Of a stretch of 33,905 nt of DNA, positions 27,150 through 33,905 are shown piece by piece. Made by a program: the position numbers and the translations under genes. The first letter of the stretch is position 1; each line of letters opens with the position of its first letter. Source of the DNA: a virus; the IMG/VR virus record IMGVR_UViG_3300030419_003402, positions 2,413 to 36,317 of that record; one strand, 5' to 3'. The notes beneath the pieces are model-generated. The model was given only the letters and a program-made list of their open reading frames with translations, had not been told where the DNA came from and made no database searches.

Positions 27150-27998
27150 ATGGCGAAGCCTACCTCACGATCAGAATTAAAACAATACTGCTTAAGACAG
27201 TTAGGTGCTCCTGTCTTAGAAATCAATGTCGCAGAAGAACAATGTGAGGATTTAATTGATGACGCTCTACAGGTATGGAATGAAAGACATTATGATGGTG
27301 TCACACAAGTTTATTACAAACACAAGATTACTCAAGCTGAGGTAGATAGGGGTAAAGCAAAACCTACTGATGGAGTAGGAATTAACACATATACTACTAC
27401 AGGAGTAGATACAGGAACTGGAGCTGTTACATCTATCTACTATGAAAATAGTAACTATCTCCAAATACCACCTAATATTATTGGAGTTAATAAAGTCTGG
27501 CAGTATGATGATGCTCAGTCATTGAATATGTCCAATATGTTTAGCTTTAAATATCAGCTATTCCTTAATGATGTGTATTATTGGGGTAATGCTGATGTTT
27601 TAGGTTATTCTATGGCTATGAGTTATATTGAGACTTTGAATTTCCTTCTCAATACACATAAAGCTATTCGTTATAATCAAAGAATGGATAGATTATATTT
27701 GGATGTAGATTGGGGTCAATTAACTGTAGGCAATTACTTGATTATTGATGCTTGGGCTGCAATGGAAGGTTCTACTTATGATGGGGTATGGAATGATCCC
27801 TTCTTGAAGAAATATACAACAGCATTAATTAAGAGACAGTGGGGACAGAATTTAATTAAATTCCAAGGAGTTAAATTACCTGGTGGGATTGAGTTCAATG
27901 GAAGACAGATTTATGATGATGCTCAAAAGGAACTTGATGATATCAGGAATGCAATGTCTTCTACTTATGAACTTCCCCCATTAGATCTTATAGGTTAA
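27150..27998 (+). CDS. gp13: neck protein gp13
   Basis: This is the T4 gp13 homologue, a head-completion (neck) protein that with gp14 closes the portal vertex after packaging and gives the tail its docking site. At 282 aa it is close to T4 gp13 (309). Conserved features are SELKQYCLRQLGAPVLEINV, the DLIDDALQVWNERHYDG helix, YLQIPPNIIGVNKVW, YNQRMDRLYLDVDWG and the C-terminal FLKKYTTALIKRQWGQNLIK followed by LPGGIEFNGRQIYDDA. A short Gly/Thr-rich loop (about residues 72-102) is a small insertion. The start follows a late promoter element; no strong Shine-Dalgarno is visible. gp14 begins 5 bases after its stop. Confidence 0.95.
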   Translation: MAKPTSRSELKQYCLRQLGAPVLEINVAEEQCEDLIDDALQVWNERHYDGVTQVYYKHKITQAEVDRGKAKPTDGVGINTYTTTGVDTGTGAVTSIYYENSNYLQIPPNIIGVNKVWQYDDAQSLNMSNMFSFKYQLFLNDVYYWGNADVLGYSMAMSYIETLNFLLNTHKAIRYNQRMDRLYLDVDWGQLTVGNYLIIDAWAAMEGSTYDGVWNDPFLKKYTTALIKRQWGQNLIKFQGVKLPGGIEFNGRQIYDDAQKELDDIRNAMSSTYELPPLDLIG

Positions 27999-28002
27999 GA
28001 AT

Positions 28003-29427
28003 ATGACTCTTAATTCTTATACCTTAAATGGAACTACAGGGGAACAAGAACTTCTTCAAAGTCTTGTTAATGAACAGTTAAAATTTTATGGCGTTGAGGT
28101 TTATTATATTCCTAGAAAGTATGTAAAAAAAGATACTGTCATTAAGGAAGTGATAGAATCTAAGTTTGATGATGCTTACCCTCTTGAAGCTTATGTTGAT
28201 AATTATGAGGGATATGGTGGACAAGGAACTCTTCTCTCAAAGTTTGGAATTGAGGAAAAGGATGATTTAACTTTAATAATTTCCAGAGAAAGGTTTGAAT
28301 TGTATATTAGTCCTTTGATGAAAGGATTAGCTAATATAGAATTATATACTCGTCCTAAGGAAGGAGATATCATTTATTTCCCATTGGGGGATAGACTGTT
28401 TGAAATTAAGTATGTAGAGCATGAGCAACCTTTCTATCAACTTAAAAAGAATTATGTTTATGAGTTGAGATGTGAACTCTTCCGTTATGAGGATGAGGTT
28501 ATTGATACTGGTGTTGAAGCTATTGATGATGAGATAGAACAAATTGGATACATTCAAACTCTGTCTCTCATTGGAGCTGCTACTCAAGCTACTGCAACTG
28601 CTTCTTATGTTGCATCTGGAGCAGTTAATGTCATTACTATGACTAATATGGGTAATGGATATGTTTATGATCCTATTATTGGAATAGGTTCTGCACCTGA
28701 TGGGGGAACTACTGCTGTTGGTATAGCTTCTGTTAATAAGACGTGGATTAATGCTGATGGATTGGTGGGTGGTAAGATTGCAGCTATTAATATTACTAAT
28801 GCTGGTGCTGGTTATACTGTAGCTCCTCTTGTTACTATTGGTAGTACGTGGGGATATGGTTCTGGAGCAGCTGCTACTGCAGGAATAACTACTTTAGGAT
28901 CTATTGGACAACTTACTATTGGTACTGCTGGTGCTGGGTATACTGTTGCACCTACTGTAACTATTGCAGCTCCTACTAGTGGAACTAATGCTCTTGGTAT
29001 TGCTACTATAAATGCTGCTGGTATTGTCACTGGACTGTACATTACTAATTCTGGTATTGGATATACAGCTGTACCTACTGTACTTCTAGGAGCTCCTTCT
29101 TCTGTGGGTAGTGGAGGATATATTTTCAATGAAATAGTAACTGGTTCTATTTCTGGAACTACTGCTAGAGTTAAGTCTTGGAATGCTAATACCTATGAAT
29201 TGGAAGTAGGAATTATTAGTGGAGGATTTGCTCCTGGTGAAAATGTTGTGGGACAAGATTCTGGAGCCACTTATGCTCTAAGAATTCAGGATAAGTGGAC
29301 TGCCTCTCCAAGAACTAATGATGATGGAACAGTATCTACAACTCCATTTGCGGATAATGAAACAATTGAACTCAAAGCTGACAATATCATAGACTTTACT
29401 GAGAGTAATCCCTTTGGGATGCCATAA
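28003..29427 (+). CDS. gp14: neck protein gp14 with beta-repeat insertion
   Basis: This is the T4 gp14 homologue, partner of gp13 in the neck. The core is unmistakable: GEQELLQSLVNEQLKFYGVE, YYIPRKYVKKDTV, KFDDAYPLEAYVDNYEGY, LIISRERFELYISP, and EHEQPFYQLKKNYVYELRCE (about residues 144-163). The C-terminal FADNETIELKADNIIDFTES followed by NPFGMP is also typical. The total of 474 aa is much longer than T4 gp14 (256). The difference is a block at about residues 190-420 with four GxGY modules and a linker domain. To my knowledge marine T4-like phages often carry such an insert, so this is lineage-typical; it would decorate the neck exterior (inference). Confidence 0.95.
   Translation: MTLNSYTLNGTTGEQELLQSLVNEQLKFYGVEVYYIPRKYVKKDTVIKEVIESKFDDAYPLEAYVDNYEGYGGQGTLLSKFGIEEKDDLTLIISRERFELYISPLMKGLANIELYTRPKEGDIIYFPLGDRLFEIKYVEHEQPFYQLKKNYVYELRCELFRYEDEVIDTGVEAIDDEIEQIGYIQTLSLIGAATQATATASYVASGAVNVITMTNMGNGYVYDPIIGIGSAPDGGTTAVGIASVNKTWINADGLVGGKIAAINITNAGAGYTVAPLVTIGSTWGYGSGAAATAGITTLGSIGQLTIGTAGAGYTVAPTVTIAAPTSGTNALGIATINAAGIVTGLYITNSGIGYTAVPTVLLGAPSSVGSGGYIFNEIVTGSISGTTARVKSWNANTYELEVGIISGGFAPGENVVGQDSGATYALRIQDKWTASPRTNDDGTVSTTPFADNETIELKADNIIDFTESNPFGMP
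28621..29095 (+). repeat. four GxGY modules inserted in gp14
   Basis: Four units of about 40-49 codons start near 28630, 28777, 28903 and 29023. Units 2 and 3 are the closest (NAGAGYTVAPLVTIG and TAGAGYTVAPTVTIA). Unit 3 is almost the same peptide as one in the gp7-slot protein near nt 16231 (TAGAGYTVAPNVTIG). Confidence 0.8.
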
Positions 29428-29460
29428 ACTGTTAAATAGTGTATACGAAGGTATAAGGTA

Positions 29461-30447
29461 ATGTTTGAGTATTTTTATCACGAGATCTTTAGATCCGTCA
29501 TTATTGCGTTTGGATCCATGTTCAATGGAATTGAAGTTCGCAAAACTGATAGTAATATTAGGGTTCCATTAGCTTATGGCCCCACTCAGAAGTTTCTTGC
29601 AAGGATGGAGCAAGATGCTGATTTGAATCGTCCTACTCAAATAACTTTACCTAGGATGTCATTTGAATTTTCTGGGATGCAATATGATCCTACTAGGAAA
29701 ATGACTCAGACCCAACAGTTTACTCTGCAGGATCCTGATGGGACTACAATTAAAAAAGCTTACCTTCCTGTACCTTATAACATGTCTTTTGAACTTAGTA
29801 TTTTAACTAAGTTGAATGATGACATGCTTCAGATTACAGAACAAATTTTACCTTATTTCCAACCTTCTTATACCATTCCTATTAAGTTTTTGGGGAATTT
29901 AAAAGAAACAATTAATGTTCCTATTCAATTAGATAATATTGAAATGGAAGATGATTATGAGGGTAATTTTGATACAAGGAGAGCATTAATTTACACCTTG
30001 AGATTTACTGCTAAGCCTTACGTTTATGGTCCTATCTCCACTGTTACTGATGACATCATCAGGAAGGTTCAGGTTGGATACATTGCTGGTAAGTATGATC
30101 CTAGTGTTGCTACTACTAGGGATATGACTTACTCAGTAGTTCCTAGAGCAACTAAGGATTATGATGGTAGTGTAGCTACTCTTCTAGCTGCTAATGTTAA
30201 TTTGACTGATCAAGTTATTGAAGTAGATGATGGAACTAAAGTTACAGCTGACACTTACATCTATATTGATCAGGAAGAAATGTATATTGAAGCTATAACT
30301 AGTAATAAGTTGAATGTGAGAAGAGCTCAAGATAATAGTACTTTGGCTAATCATGTACTAGGAGCTCAAGTTAAGACTATTACTGCAGCTGATGCAACTT
30401 ACATTGAAGTTGGAGATGACTTTGGATTTGATGGAACTGTTAGTTGA
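29461..30447 (+). CDS. gp15: tail sheath stabiliser / tail terminator gp15
   Basis: This is the T4 gp15 homologue, a hexameric protein that caps the finished tail tube and sheath and joins the tail to the neck. Conserved blocks are MFEYFYHEIFRSVIIAFGSM with FNGIEVRK, LPRMSFEFSGMQYDPTRKM, LPVPYNMSFELSILTKLNDD, ILPYFQPSYTIPI and RALIYTLRFTAKPYVYGPIS. The family-length core ends near residue 220, and T4 gp15 has 272 aa. The remaining part (about residues 235-328) holds an 'IYIDQEEMYIEAI..NKLNVRRA' module also seen in the giant baseplate proteins. The start ATG at 29461 is chosen because GAAGG/AAGG lies about 10-15 bases upstream and the N-terminus matches family members. Confidence 0.94.
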   Translation: MFEYFYHEIFRSVIIAFGSMFNGIEVRKTDSNIRVPLAYGPTQKFLARMEQDADLNRPTQITLPRMSFEFSGMQYDPTRKMTQTQQFTLQDPDGTTIKKAYLPVPYNMSFELSILTKLNDDMLQITEQILPYFQPSYTIPIKFLGNLKETINVPIQLDNIEMEDDYEGNFDTRRALIYTLRFTAKPYVYGPISTVTDDIIRKVQVGYIAGKYDPSVATTRDMTYSVVPRATKDYDGSVATLLAANVNLTDQVIEVDDGTKVTADTYIYIDQEEMYIEAITSNKLNVRRAQDNSTLANHVLGAQVKTITAADATYIEVGDDFGFDGTVS

Positions 30448-30454
30448 GGTTTAA

Positions 30455-30886
30455 ATGACTACTAAGTATGAAAAATTGGATGAAACTTTTAATATTACTC
30501 CTACTGAAGTAACAGTAGATGAAAGTGATGTGGAAGTTGGAGTGGAAAGAAAAAAACCAGATAGACTTACTAAAAGTGATATTGATAGAGACTATGAATA
30601 TACTCGGGGTCAACTATATTCAATAATAGAAAAAGGACAAGAGGCAATTAATGGTATTCTTGAGGTAGCTCAAGAAAGTGATATGCCTAGAGCATATGAA
30701 GTTGCAGGACAACTCATTAAGAGTGTTTCTGATGCAACTGATAAGTTAATGACTCTTCAACAAAAATTGAAAGATGTTAATAAAGAGGAAGAATCTAAAG
30801 GACCAACCACTGTTAACAATGCATTGTTTGTAGGTTCAACAGCTGATTTACAGAAATTGTTGAAAGAACAGACTAGGACTAAATAG
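30455..30886 (+). CDS. gp16: terminase small subunit gp16
   Basis: This is the T4 gp16 homologue, the small packaging subunit that recognises the DNA and stimulates the gp17 motor. It has 143 aa against 164 in T4. The conserved centre is DRDYEYTRGQLYSIIEKGQE followed by AINGILEVAQESDMPRAYEV and AGQLIKSVSDATDKLMTLQQ, a helical hairpin typical of the family. The C-terminus (TVNNALFVGSTADLQKLLKE) is also family-like. A good GAGG sits about 6 bases before the ATG and overlaps the gp15 stop. Unusually, gp17 is not the next gene: three genes and about 2.7 kb lie between the two terminase subunits. Confidence 0.93.
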   Translation: MTTKYEKLDETFNITPTEVTVDESDVEVGVERKKPDRLTKSDIDRDYEYTRGQLYSIIEKGQEAINGILEVAQESDMPRAYEVAGQLIKSVSDATDKLMTLQQKLKDVNKEEESKGPTTVNNALFVGSTADLQKLLKEQTRTK

Positions 30887-30927
30887 GAAAGGGAGAGAAA
30901 TCCCGAAGTACTTTTAGTATCCATAAA

Positions 30928-32691
30928 ATGTCATACGACAGCCTTGACAATCTGCCATCGATAGATGATTATAAAGTAGAGGAATTACCCTCCTTAGAGA
31001 GTGTATTGTCAGAACATCAATTACCTTCAGTTGAAGAGTTTAAAGAGAAGGAAGAGGAAGAACTCTTAACCGAAGAGGTAATAGAACCAGAACCAGAGAT
31101 AGAAGTAGAAAGTCAAGATTTGACTGAAGTTTTACATCTCATTAATGCTGTACGTAAAGATATACCTAAAATTCCAGAAATTAAATATTATGATGATCAA
31201 TTAGAAGAGTTAACTAATTCTATTGAATCACTAAAAGTATCTTTGAAGGAAGGTGTATCTCAAGTAAGAGAAGATATCCCTACAATCCCTGAAATTAGAT
31301 ATTATGATGAAGATGTAGAATATATTCAAAAAAGAATTGGTATCCTCAAAGAGGAAATATCTAATCTTCCTGAGGTAAAATATTACGAAAAAGATATTGA
31401 AGATTTAAAGGAAAATATTCAAGCTGTAAAGGATAGTATTCCTAAATTCCCCAAGTGGGTAAATGAAGTTAATGAGGTTCCTGATTTTTCATGGATTGGG
31501 AAGACTTTTAGCGTCATTGATGATGATTTTATAAAAGTTCAAGATCACTTAAATCTCATTAAAGAAAGGATTACTACTGAAGTTAAAGATATTACAGAAA
31601 CTATAGATGTTAAAGATTTTGAGACTAAGGTTGATGTCAAAAATTTAACTGAGAGTCTTTCAGAAACTAAGAGTAACATTTATAAGGAATTAAAGGAATA
31701 TGCTCTAAGAATATGGGCACATCATAAAGAATTTAAAGATGATGATAGAAAGTTAAAGAAACAGATTAAAGGAGAATATAATCTCTTAAAAGAGAATATT
31801 GAGAAAAGAGTTGAGGATTTTAATACCAAAAATATAGAATCCCAAAACACCATTACTTCCGCTCTTACTGAATATTTTAATGAGGTAAAAGAAGAGATTG
31901 CTAATCTTCCTCAAGTCAAATATTATGATGATGATATTAAGAAGGTAAAAGAAGAGATTGTTCCTTTTAAGGATCAATTGAAAGAATTGAGAGAAATGGT
32001 TATTGATATTAAAGTTAAACAATATCAAGTTGAAGATGAGTTAAAAGAGGGACTGTTAAATAGTCCTCCTGAGGAAAACAATAAAGATCCTCTTACACCA
32101 TTAGATCAAAATTTTGTAACTCTCCAAGAATTACAAAGTCATTACAAACTTTTTGTCAATAGAGTTACAGAACAGTTAGCTACTTTTGGTGGTGGTGGAG
32201 CTGTAGAACTTCAGTACTTAGATGATATAACTGGTATTGCTACTAATGTGAGTGCTTATGATGGGATGTTCCTTACTGTGGATACTTCCCAAGGAAATGG
32301 TAAGAAGTTTAAGTTTACAACTGTATCTTCTGGAAGTACTACCTGGGCTAAGAATTCCACTGGTATTCATACTTTATCTAATGTAGGTATTGGTACAACT
32401 AATGCGGCTACTGCATTATATGTTACTGGAGATGCTACTGTTACTGGAGATCTTAATGTTTCAGGAGATATTGTTTATGATGAGGTTACAGGTAGAAACC
32501 TAAATATTTCTGGTATTGCTACTTTAGGTAGTGGTTCTGGTGGAACTACATCTGGAGTAGTTATAGTTGGAGCCGGTGCAGGAGCAGGAGCTACTATGGG
32601 TGGTCAGGCTTCTGGAATTGTTACCTATTATGGTGATGGATCCAATTTAACAGGAAAAGCATCTATTGGTCTTGCAATAGCATTAGGATGA
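30928..32691 (+). CDS. coiled-coil virion protein with beta C-terminus (587 aa)
   Basis: Likely a fibrous virion protein; I do not recognise a T4 counterpart. The N-terminus has three LPS peptides: LPSIDDY (9-15), LPSLESV (20-26) and LPSVEEF (32-38), followed by an acidic stretch. Residues 70-390 are Lys/Glu-rich and probably long coiled coils, punctuated by a repeated [IL]PE[IV][KR]YY[DE] motif (79, 117, 144 and 324; a diverged copy at 171). A GGGG hinge near residue 419 leads to a beta region with SNVGIGTTNAATALYVTGD, ISGIATL and YYGDGSNLTG, typical of cyanophage fibre or hairpin proteins. It could be a whisker/fibritin-like or neck-associated fibre, given its position after the neck genes and gp16; this is inference. 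The last four bases overlap the next start (ATGA). Confidence 0.82.
   Translation: MSYDSLDNLPSIDDYKVEELPSLESVLSEHQLPSVEEFKEKEEEELLTEEVIEPEPEIEVESQDLTEVLHLINAVRKDIPKIPEIKYYDDQLEELTNSIESLKVSLKEGVSQVREDIPTIPEIRYYDEDVEYIQKRIGILKEEISNLPEVKYYEKDIEDLKENIQAVKDSIPKFPKWVNEVNEVPDFSWIGKTFSVIDDDFIKVQDHLNLIKERITTEVKDITETIDVKDFETKVDVKNLTESLSETKSNIYKELKEYALRIWAHHKEFKDDDRKLKKQIKGEYNLLKENIEKRVEDFNTKNIESQNTITSALTEYFNEVKEEIANLPQVKYYDDDIKKVKEEIVPFKDQLKELREMVIDIKVKQYQVEDELKEGLLNSPPEENNKDPLTPLDQNFVTLQELQSHYKLFVNRVTEQLATFGGGGAVELQYLDDITGIATNVSAYDGMFLTVDTSQGNGKKFKFTTVSSGSTTWAKNSTGIHTLSNVGIGTTNAATALYVTGDATVTGDLNVSGDIVYDEVTGRNLNISGIATLGSGSGGTTSGVVIVGAGAGAGATMGGQASGIVTYYGDGSNLTGKASIGLAIALG
31162..31929 (+). repeat. IPEIKYYD repeat motif in the coiled-coil protein
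   Basis: The motif occurs as IPKIPEIKYYD (31162), IPTIPEIRYYD (31276), ISNLPEVKYYE (31357), IPKFPKWVNE (31438, diverged) and IANLPQVKYYD (31897). Spacing is 38, 27 and 27 codons for the first four, then a long helical insertion before the last. Pro-containing turns should break the helix at these points. Confidence 0.8.
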
Positions 32692-33227
32692 TGTCAATTT
32701 TTAAAAAGTTTTTTAAAGAAGCTACACCTACCAATAATACCTCTGGGGTTGCTAATTGGAATCCACTTTTATTCCCCCAAGATGAAGATGATCTATCCCA
32801 GGATTATCAAACTCCATCAGAACCTGGTCAAGCTAAATGGAGATTTTCAACTATATGGCCAGTATTGAAATTAACTATGAAAGGTATAGATGACATGGTA
32901 GATGCTTCAAACGAATACACAAATAAAATGGATGAATCACGGCAGGCGGTTTTAAGAAAGAATTTTTCTAAATTTATAGAAGAAGCTGCAGGAGTACAAA
33001 AAACATGTCCACAAGGACAATATTGGTGTTTCACTGATAAAAAATGTAAACCCATTCCTCGAGGATGGCATATAGGTTATGGAGGACGTCTTGAGCAAGA
33101 TGATGATTCTAAAAATGGTAAAAATGGCAACGGTAATGGGTCCCATAACGGGAATGGAAGTTCTAATGGCAATGGTGGCGGTAATGGGGGTGGCAATGGC
33201 AACGGCGGCGGTGGTAATGGTGGTTGA
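32688..33227 (+). CDS. Cys-motif protein with Asn/Gly-rich tail (179 aa)
   Basis: Unknown function. The ATG at 32688 overlaps the preceding stop as ATGA; the adjacent ATG at 32691 is an equally good start. The N-terminal half is soluble and partly helical (WPVLKLTMKGIDDMVDASNE). Residues about 105-126 form a compact block with three Cys and aromatic residues (CPQGQYWCFTDKKCKPIPRG), a pattern I believe recurs in marine T4-like phage virion proteins. The last 39 residues (141-179) are almost only Gly and Asn, with 12 Asn-Gly dipeptides, and look disordered. Codons there shift to more GGC and AAC than in the neighbours. A metal site or disulfide cluster is possible but unproven. Confidence 0.78.
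   Translation: MMSIFKKFFKEATPTNNTSGVANWNPLLFPQDEDDLSQDYQTPSEPGQAKWRFSTIWPVLKLTMKGIDDMVDASNEYTNKMDESRQAVLRKNFSKFIEEAAGVQKTCPQGQYWCFTDKKCKPIPRGWHIGYGGRLEQDDDSKNGKNGNGNGSHNGNGSSNGNGGGNGGGNGNGGGGNGG
33108..33224 (+). repeat. low-complexity Asn-Gly repeat coding region
   Basis: About 117 bp of imperfect AATGGC/AACGGC/GGTGGC units encode the Gly/Asn tail of the Cys-motif protein. G content is far above that of the surrounding AT-rich genes. The reverse strand gives a spurious Pro/Leu-rich frame. Confidence 0.85.
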
Positions 33228-33233
33228 TAAATA
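33226..33233 (+). promoter_or_regulatory. T4-type late promoter element before the 118-aa gene and gp17
   Basis: GATAAATA has the ATAAATA core, overlaps the TGA stop (33225-33227) of the Cys-motif gene and lies 21 bp before the next ATG. It could drive the transcript carrying gp17. Confidence 0.6.
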
Positions 33234-33254
33234 GATAAAAATATTGTCCTAGAA

Positions 33255-33611
33255 ATGGATGCCTTAAGTAGATTTAGAAAGACCGTCAATCAGTATCAAC
33301 AAGATATGTTAACTGTTGAAGATTCTGATGGAAAAGTTGCGTATGAGATTGTTGATCTTATTAAACCAGACCCTTTGAAGGGGATGTCTGAAGCACATAG
33401 GGTTCCTGCTCAGTATGGTAATACTTGGAGGGTTATGTTGAGTTGGAGAGGAAAGTTGTTTATGATGAGAATTTTCTTCCCATTTACAACCAGACCTACT
33501 AGAAAACAAGTTAAAGATGCTATTGATAAAATATATCCAGAAGCAACTATAAGAGCATACTATATTGATAGGATGGATGGAAACGCATATGTGAATTCTG
33601 GGGGATCTTAA
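33255..33611 (+). CDS. conserved small protein before gp17 (118 aa)
   Basis: I do not know a function for this protein. It opens with a helical segment (MDALSRFRKTVNQYQQDML). The middle has a strong beta/aromatic block (TWRVMLSWRGKLFMMRIFFP, about residues 57-76) and then FTTRPTRKQVKDAIDKIYPE, a strand-helix arrangement I associate with small conserved proteins beside the terminase genes of marine T4-like phages. It is soluble, with no signal peptide. It follows a late promoter element and ends 6 bases before gp17, so it is likely co-expressed with the packaging motor. A packaging or head-assembly role is inference from position only. Confidence 0.8.
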   Translation: MDALSRFRKTVNQYQQDMLTVEDSDGKVAYEIVDLIKPDPLKGMSEAHRVPAQYGNTWRVMLSWRGKLFMMRIFFPFTTRPTRKQVKDAIDKIYPEATIRAYYIDRMDGNAYVNSGGS

Positions 33612-33617
33612 TTAATA

Positions 33618-33905
33618 ATGCCTGATGAAATTTATCTTGGTAATCCGAATCTAAAGAAAGCCAATGTTCCTGTAGAGTTTACTCAGGAACAAATTTTAGA
33701 GTATGTGAAATGTCAGAAAGATCCTGTTTATTTTGCCAAGAATTATATAAAGATTGTTACTCTTGATGAAGGTTTAATGCCTTTTGAACCTTATCATTTT
33801 CAAGAGGAATTAATAGATAATTTTCATAAGAAGAGATTTAATATATGTAAGATGCCACGACAGACTGGTAAGTCTACCACTGTTGTAGCATTTTTATTGC
33901 ATTAT
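33618..33905 (+). CDS. gp17: terminase large subunit gp17 (5' part, runs off the window)
   Basis: This is the T4 gp17 homologue, the ATPase and nuclease of the packaging motor that docks on the portal. Only the first 96 codons are present. The N-terminus (MPDEIYLGNPNLKKANVPVE) is followed by the family pattern WT-EQ..EY.KC..DP.YFA..Y.KI, here FTQEQILEYVKCQKDPVYFA with NYIKIVTLDEG. Then come FEPYHFQEELIDNFH and KMPRQTGKSTTVVAFLLHY. The Walker A-like motif RQTGKST is at residues 81-87 (T4 has RQLGKTT). The Walker B, coupling motif and nuclease domain lie beyond the right edge. The ATG at 33618 is chosen because it starts 6 bases after the previous stop and gives the usual N-terminal length. Confidence 0.96.
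   Translation, partial: MPDEIYLGNPNLKKANVPVEFTQEQILEYVKCQKDPVYFAKNYIKIVTLDEGLMPFEPYHFQEELIDNFHKKRFNICKMPRQTGKSTTVVAFLLHY

Noticed and set aside
28812-29129. Reverse-strand 105-codon frame rich in Ala, Val and Pro
   Set aside because: It is the antisense shadow of the gp14 repeat block; codon periodicity there belongs to gp14.
29428-29460. Promoter before gp15 (TTAAATAG)
   Set aside because: It departs from the ATAAATA core shared by the four other elements, and gp15 can be reached from the gp13 promoter.
32697-32720. Possible slippery site (runs of T and A at the start of the Cys-motif gene)
   Set aside because: The zero frame encodes a sensible FKKFFKEA helix and continues to a full protein; I saw no overlapping gene that a shift would reach.
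33077-33289. Reverse-strand Pro/Leu-rich open frame
   Set aside because: It is the complement of the Asn/Gly-rich tail coding region; its composition is fully explained by that repeat.

Overview
The window is a continuous late (virion-structure) gene block of a marine T4-like myovirus. The order gp25, gp6, [gp7 slot], gp8, [gp9/10 slot], gp13, gp14, gp15, gp16, gp17 follows the T4 baseplate, neck and packaging order. AT-rich codon use, long beta-rich inserts and 'VGIGTTN' / 'GDGSNLTG' peptides are typical of cyanophages of Prochlorococcus/Synechococcus and related pelagic (SAR11) T4-like phages. The exact host cannot be fixed from this sequence. All recognised genes are on the + strand, packed with gaps of a few bases or short overlaps. 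I saw no tRNA, integrase, IS element or CRISPR array.

Layout. Bases 1-394 hold two small unknown genes, the second (248-394) a very basic 48-aa peptide, closed by an intrinsic terminator (427-463). A new unit starts with a 61-aa acidic protein (514-699) and then gp25 (734), gp6 (1136), a giant 4677-aa protein in the gp7 slot (3051-17084) and gp8 (17110). Next is a 2606-aa virion protein in the gp9/gp10 slot (18673-26493) and two small proteins (26493, 26697). The neck and tail-terminator genes gp13, gp14 and gp15 follow (27150-30447), then the small terminase gp16 (30455). Three further genes (30928 coiled-coil/beta protein, 32688 Cys-motif and Asn/Gly-rich protein, 33255 conserved small protein) lie before the large terminase gp17, which runs off the right end.

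How they work together. gp25, gp6, the gp7-slot giant, gp8 and the 2606-aa protein would form the baseplate wedges and fibre attachment. gp13/gp14 close the head-tail neck, gp15 caps the sheath and tube, and gp16/gp17 package DNA. Four ATAAATA-core elements resembling T4 late promoters sit 19-23 bp ahead of gp25, gp8, gp13 and the gene before gp17, dividing the block into late transcription units.

The most interesting content is modular. Several short beta-rich modules recur in the gp7-slot giant, gp8, the 2606-aa protein, gp14 and gp15. The giant carries exact-length tandem units (3 x 86 codons, 3 x 18 codons) and an embedded degenerate YHYH domain. A short acidic 'LPSVEDF' peptide is shared by the 61-aa protein and the coiled-coil protein between the terminase genes.
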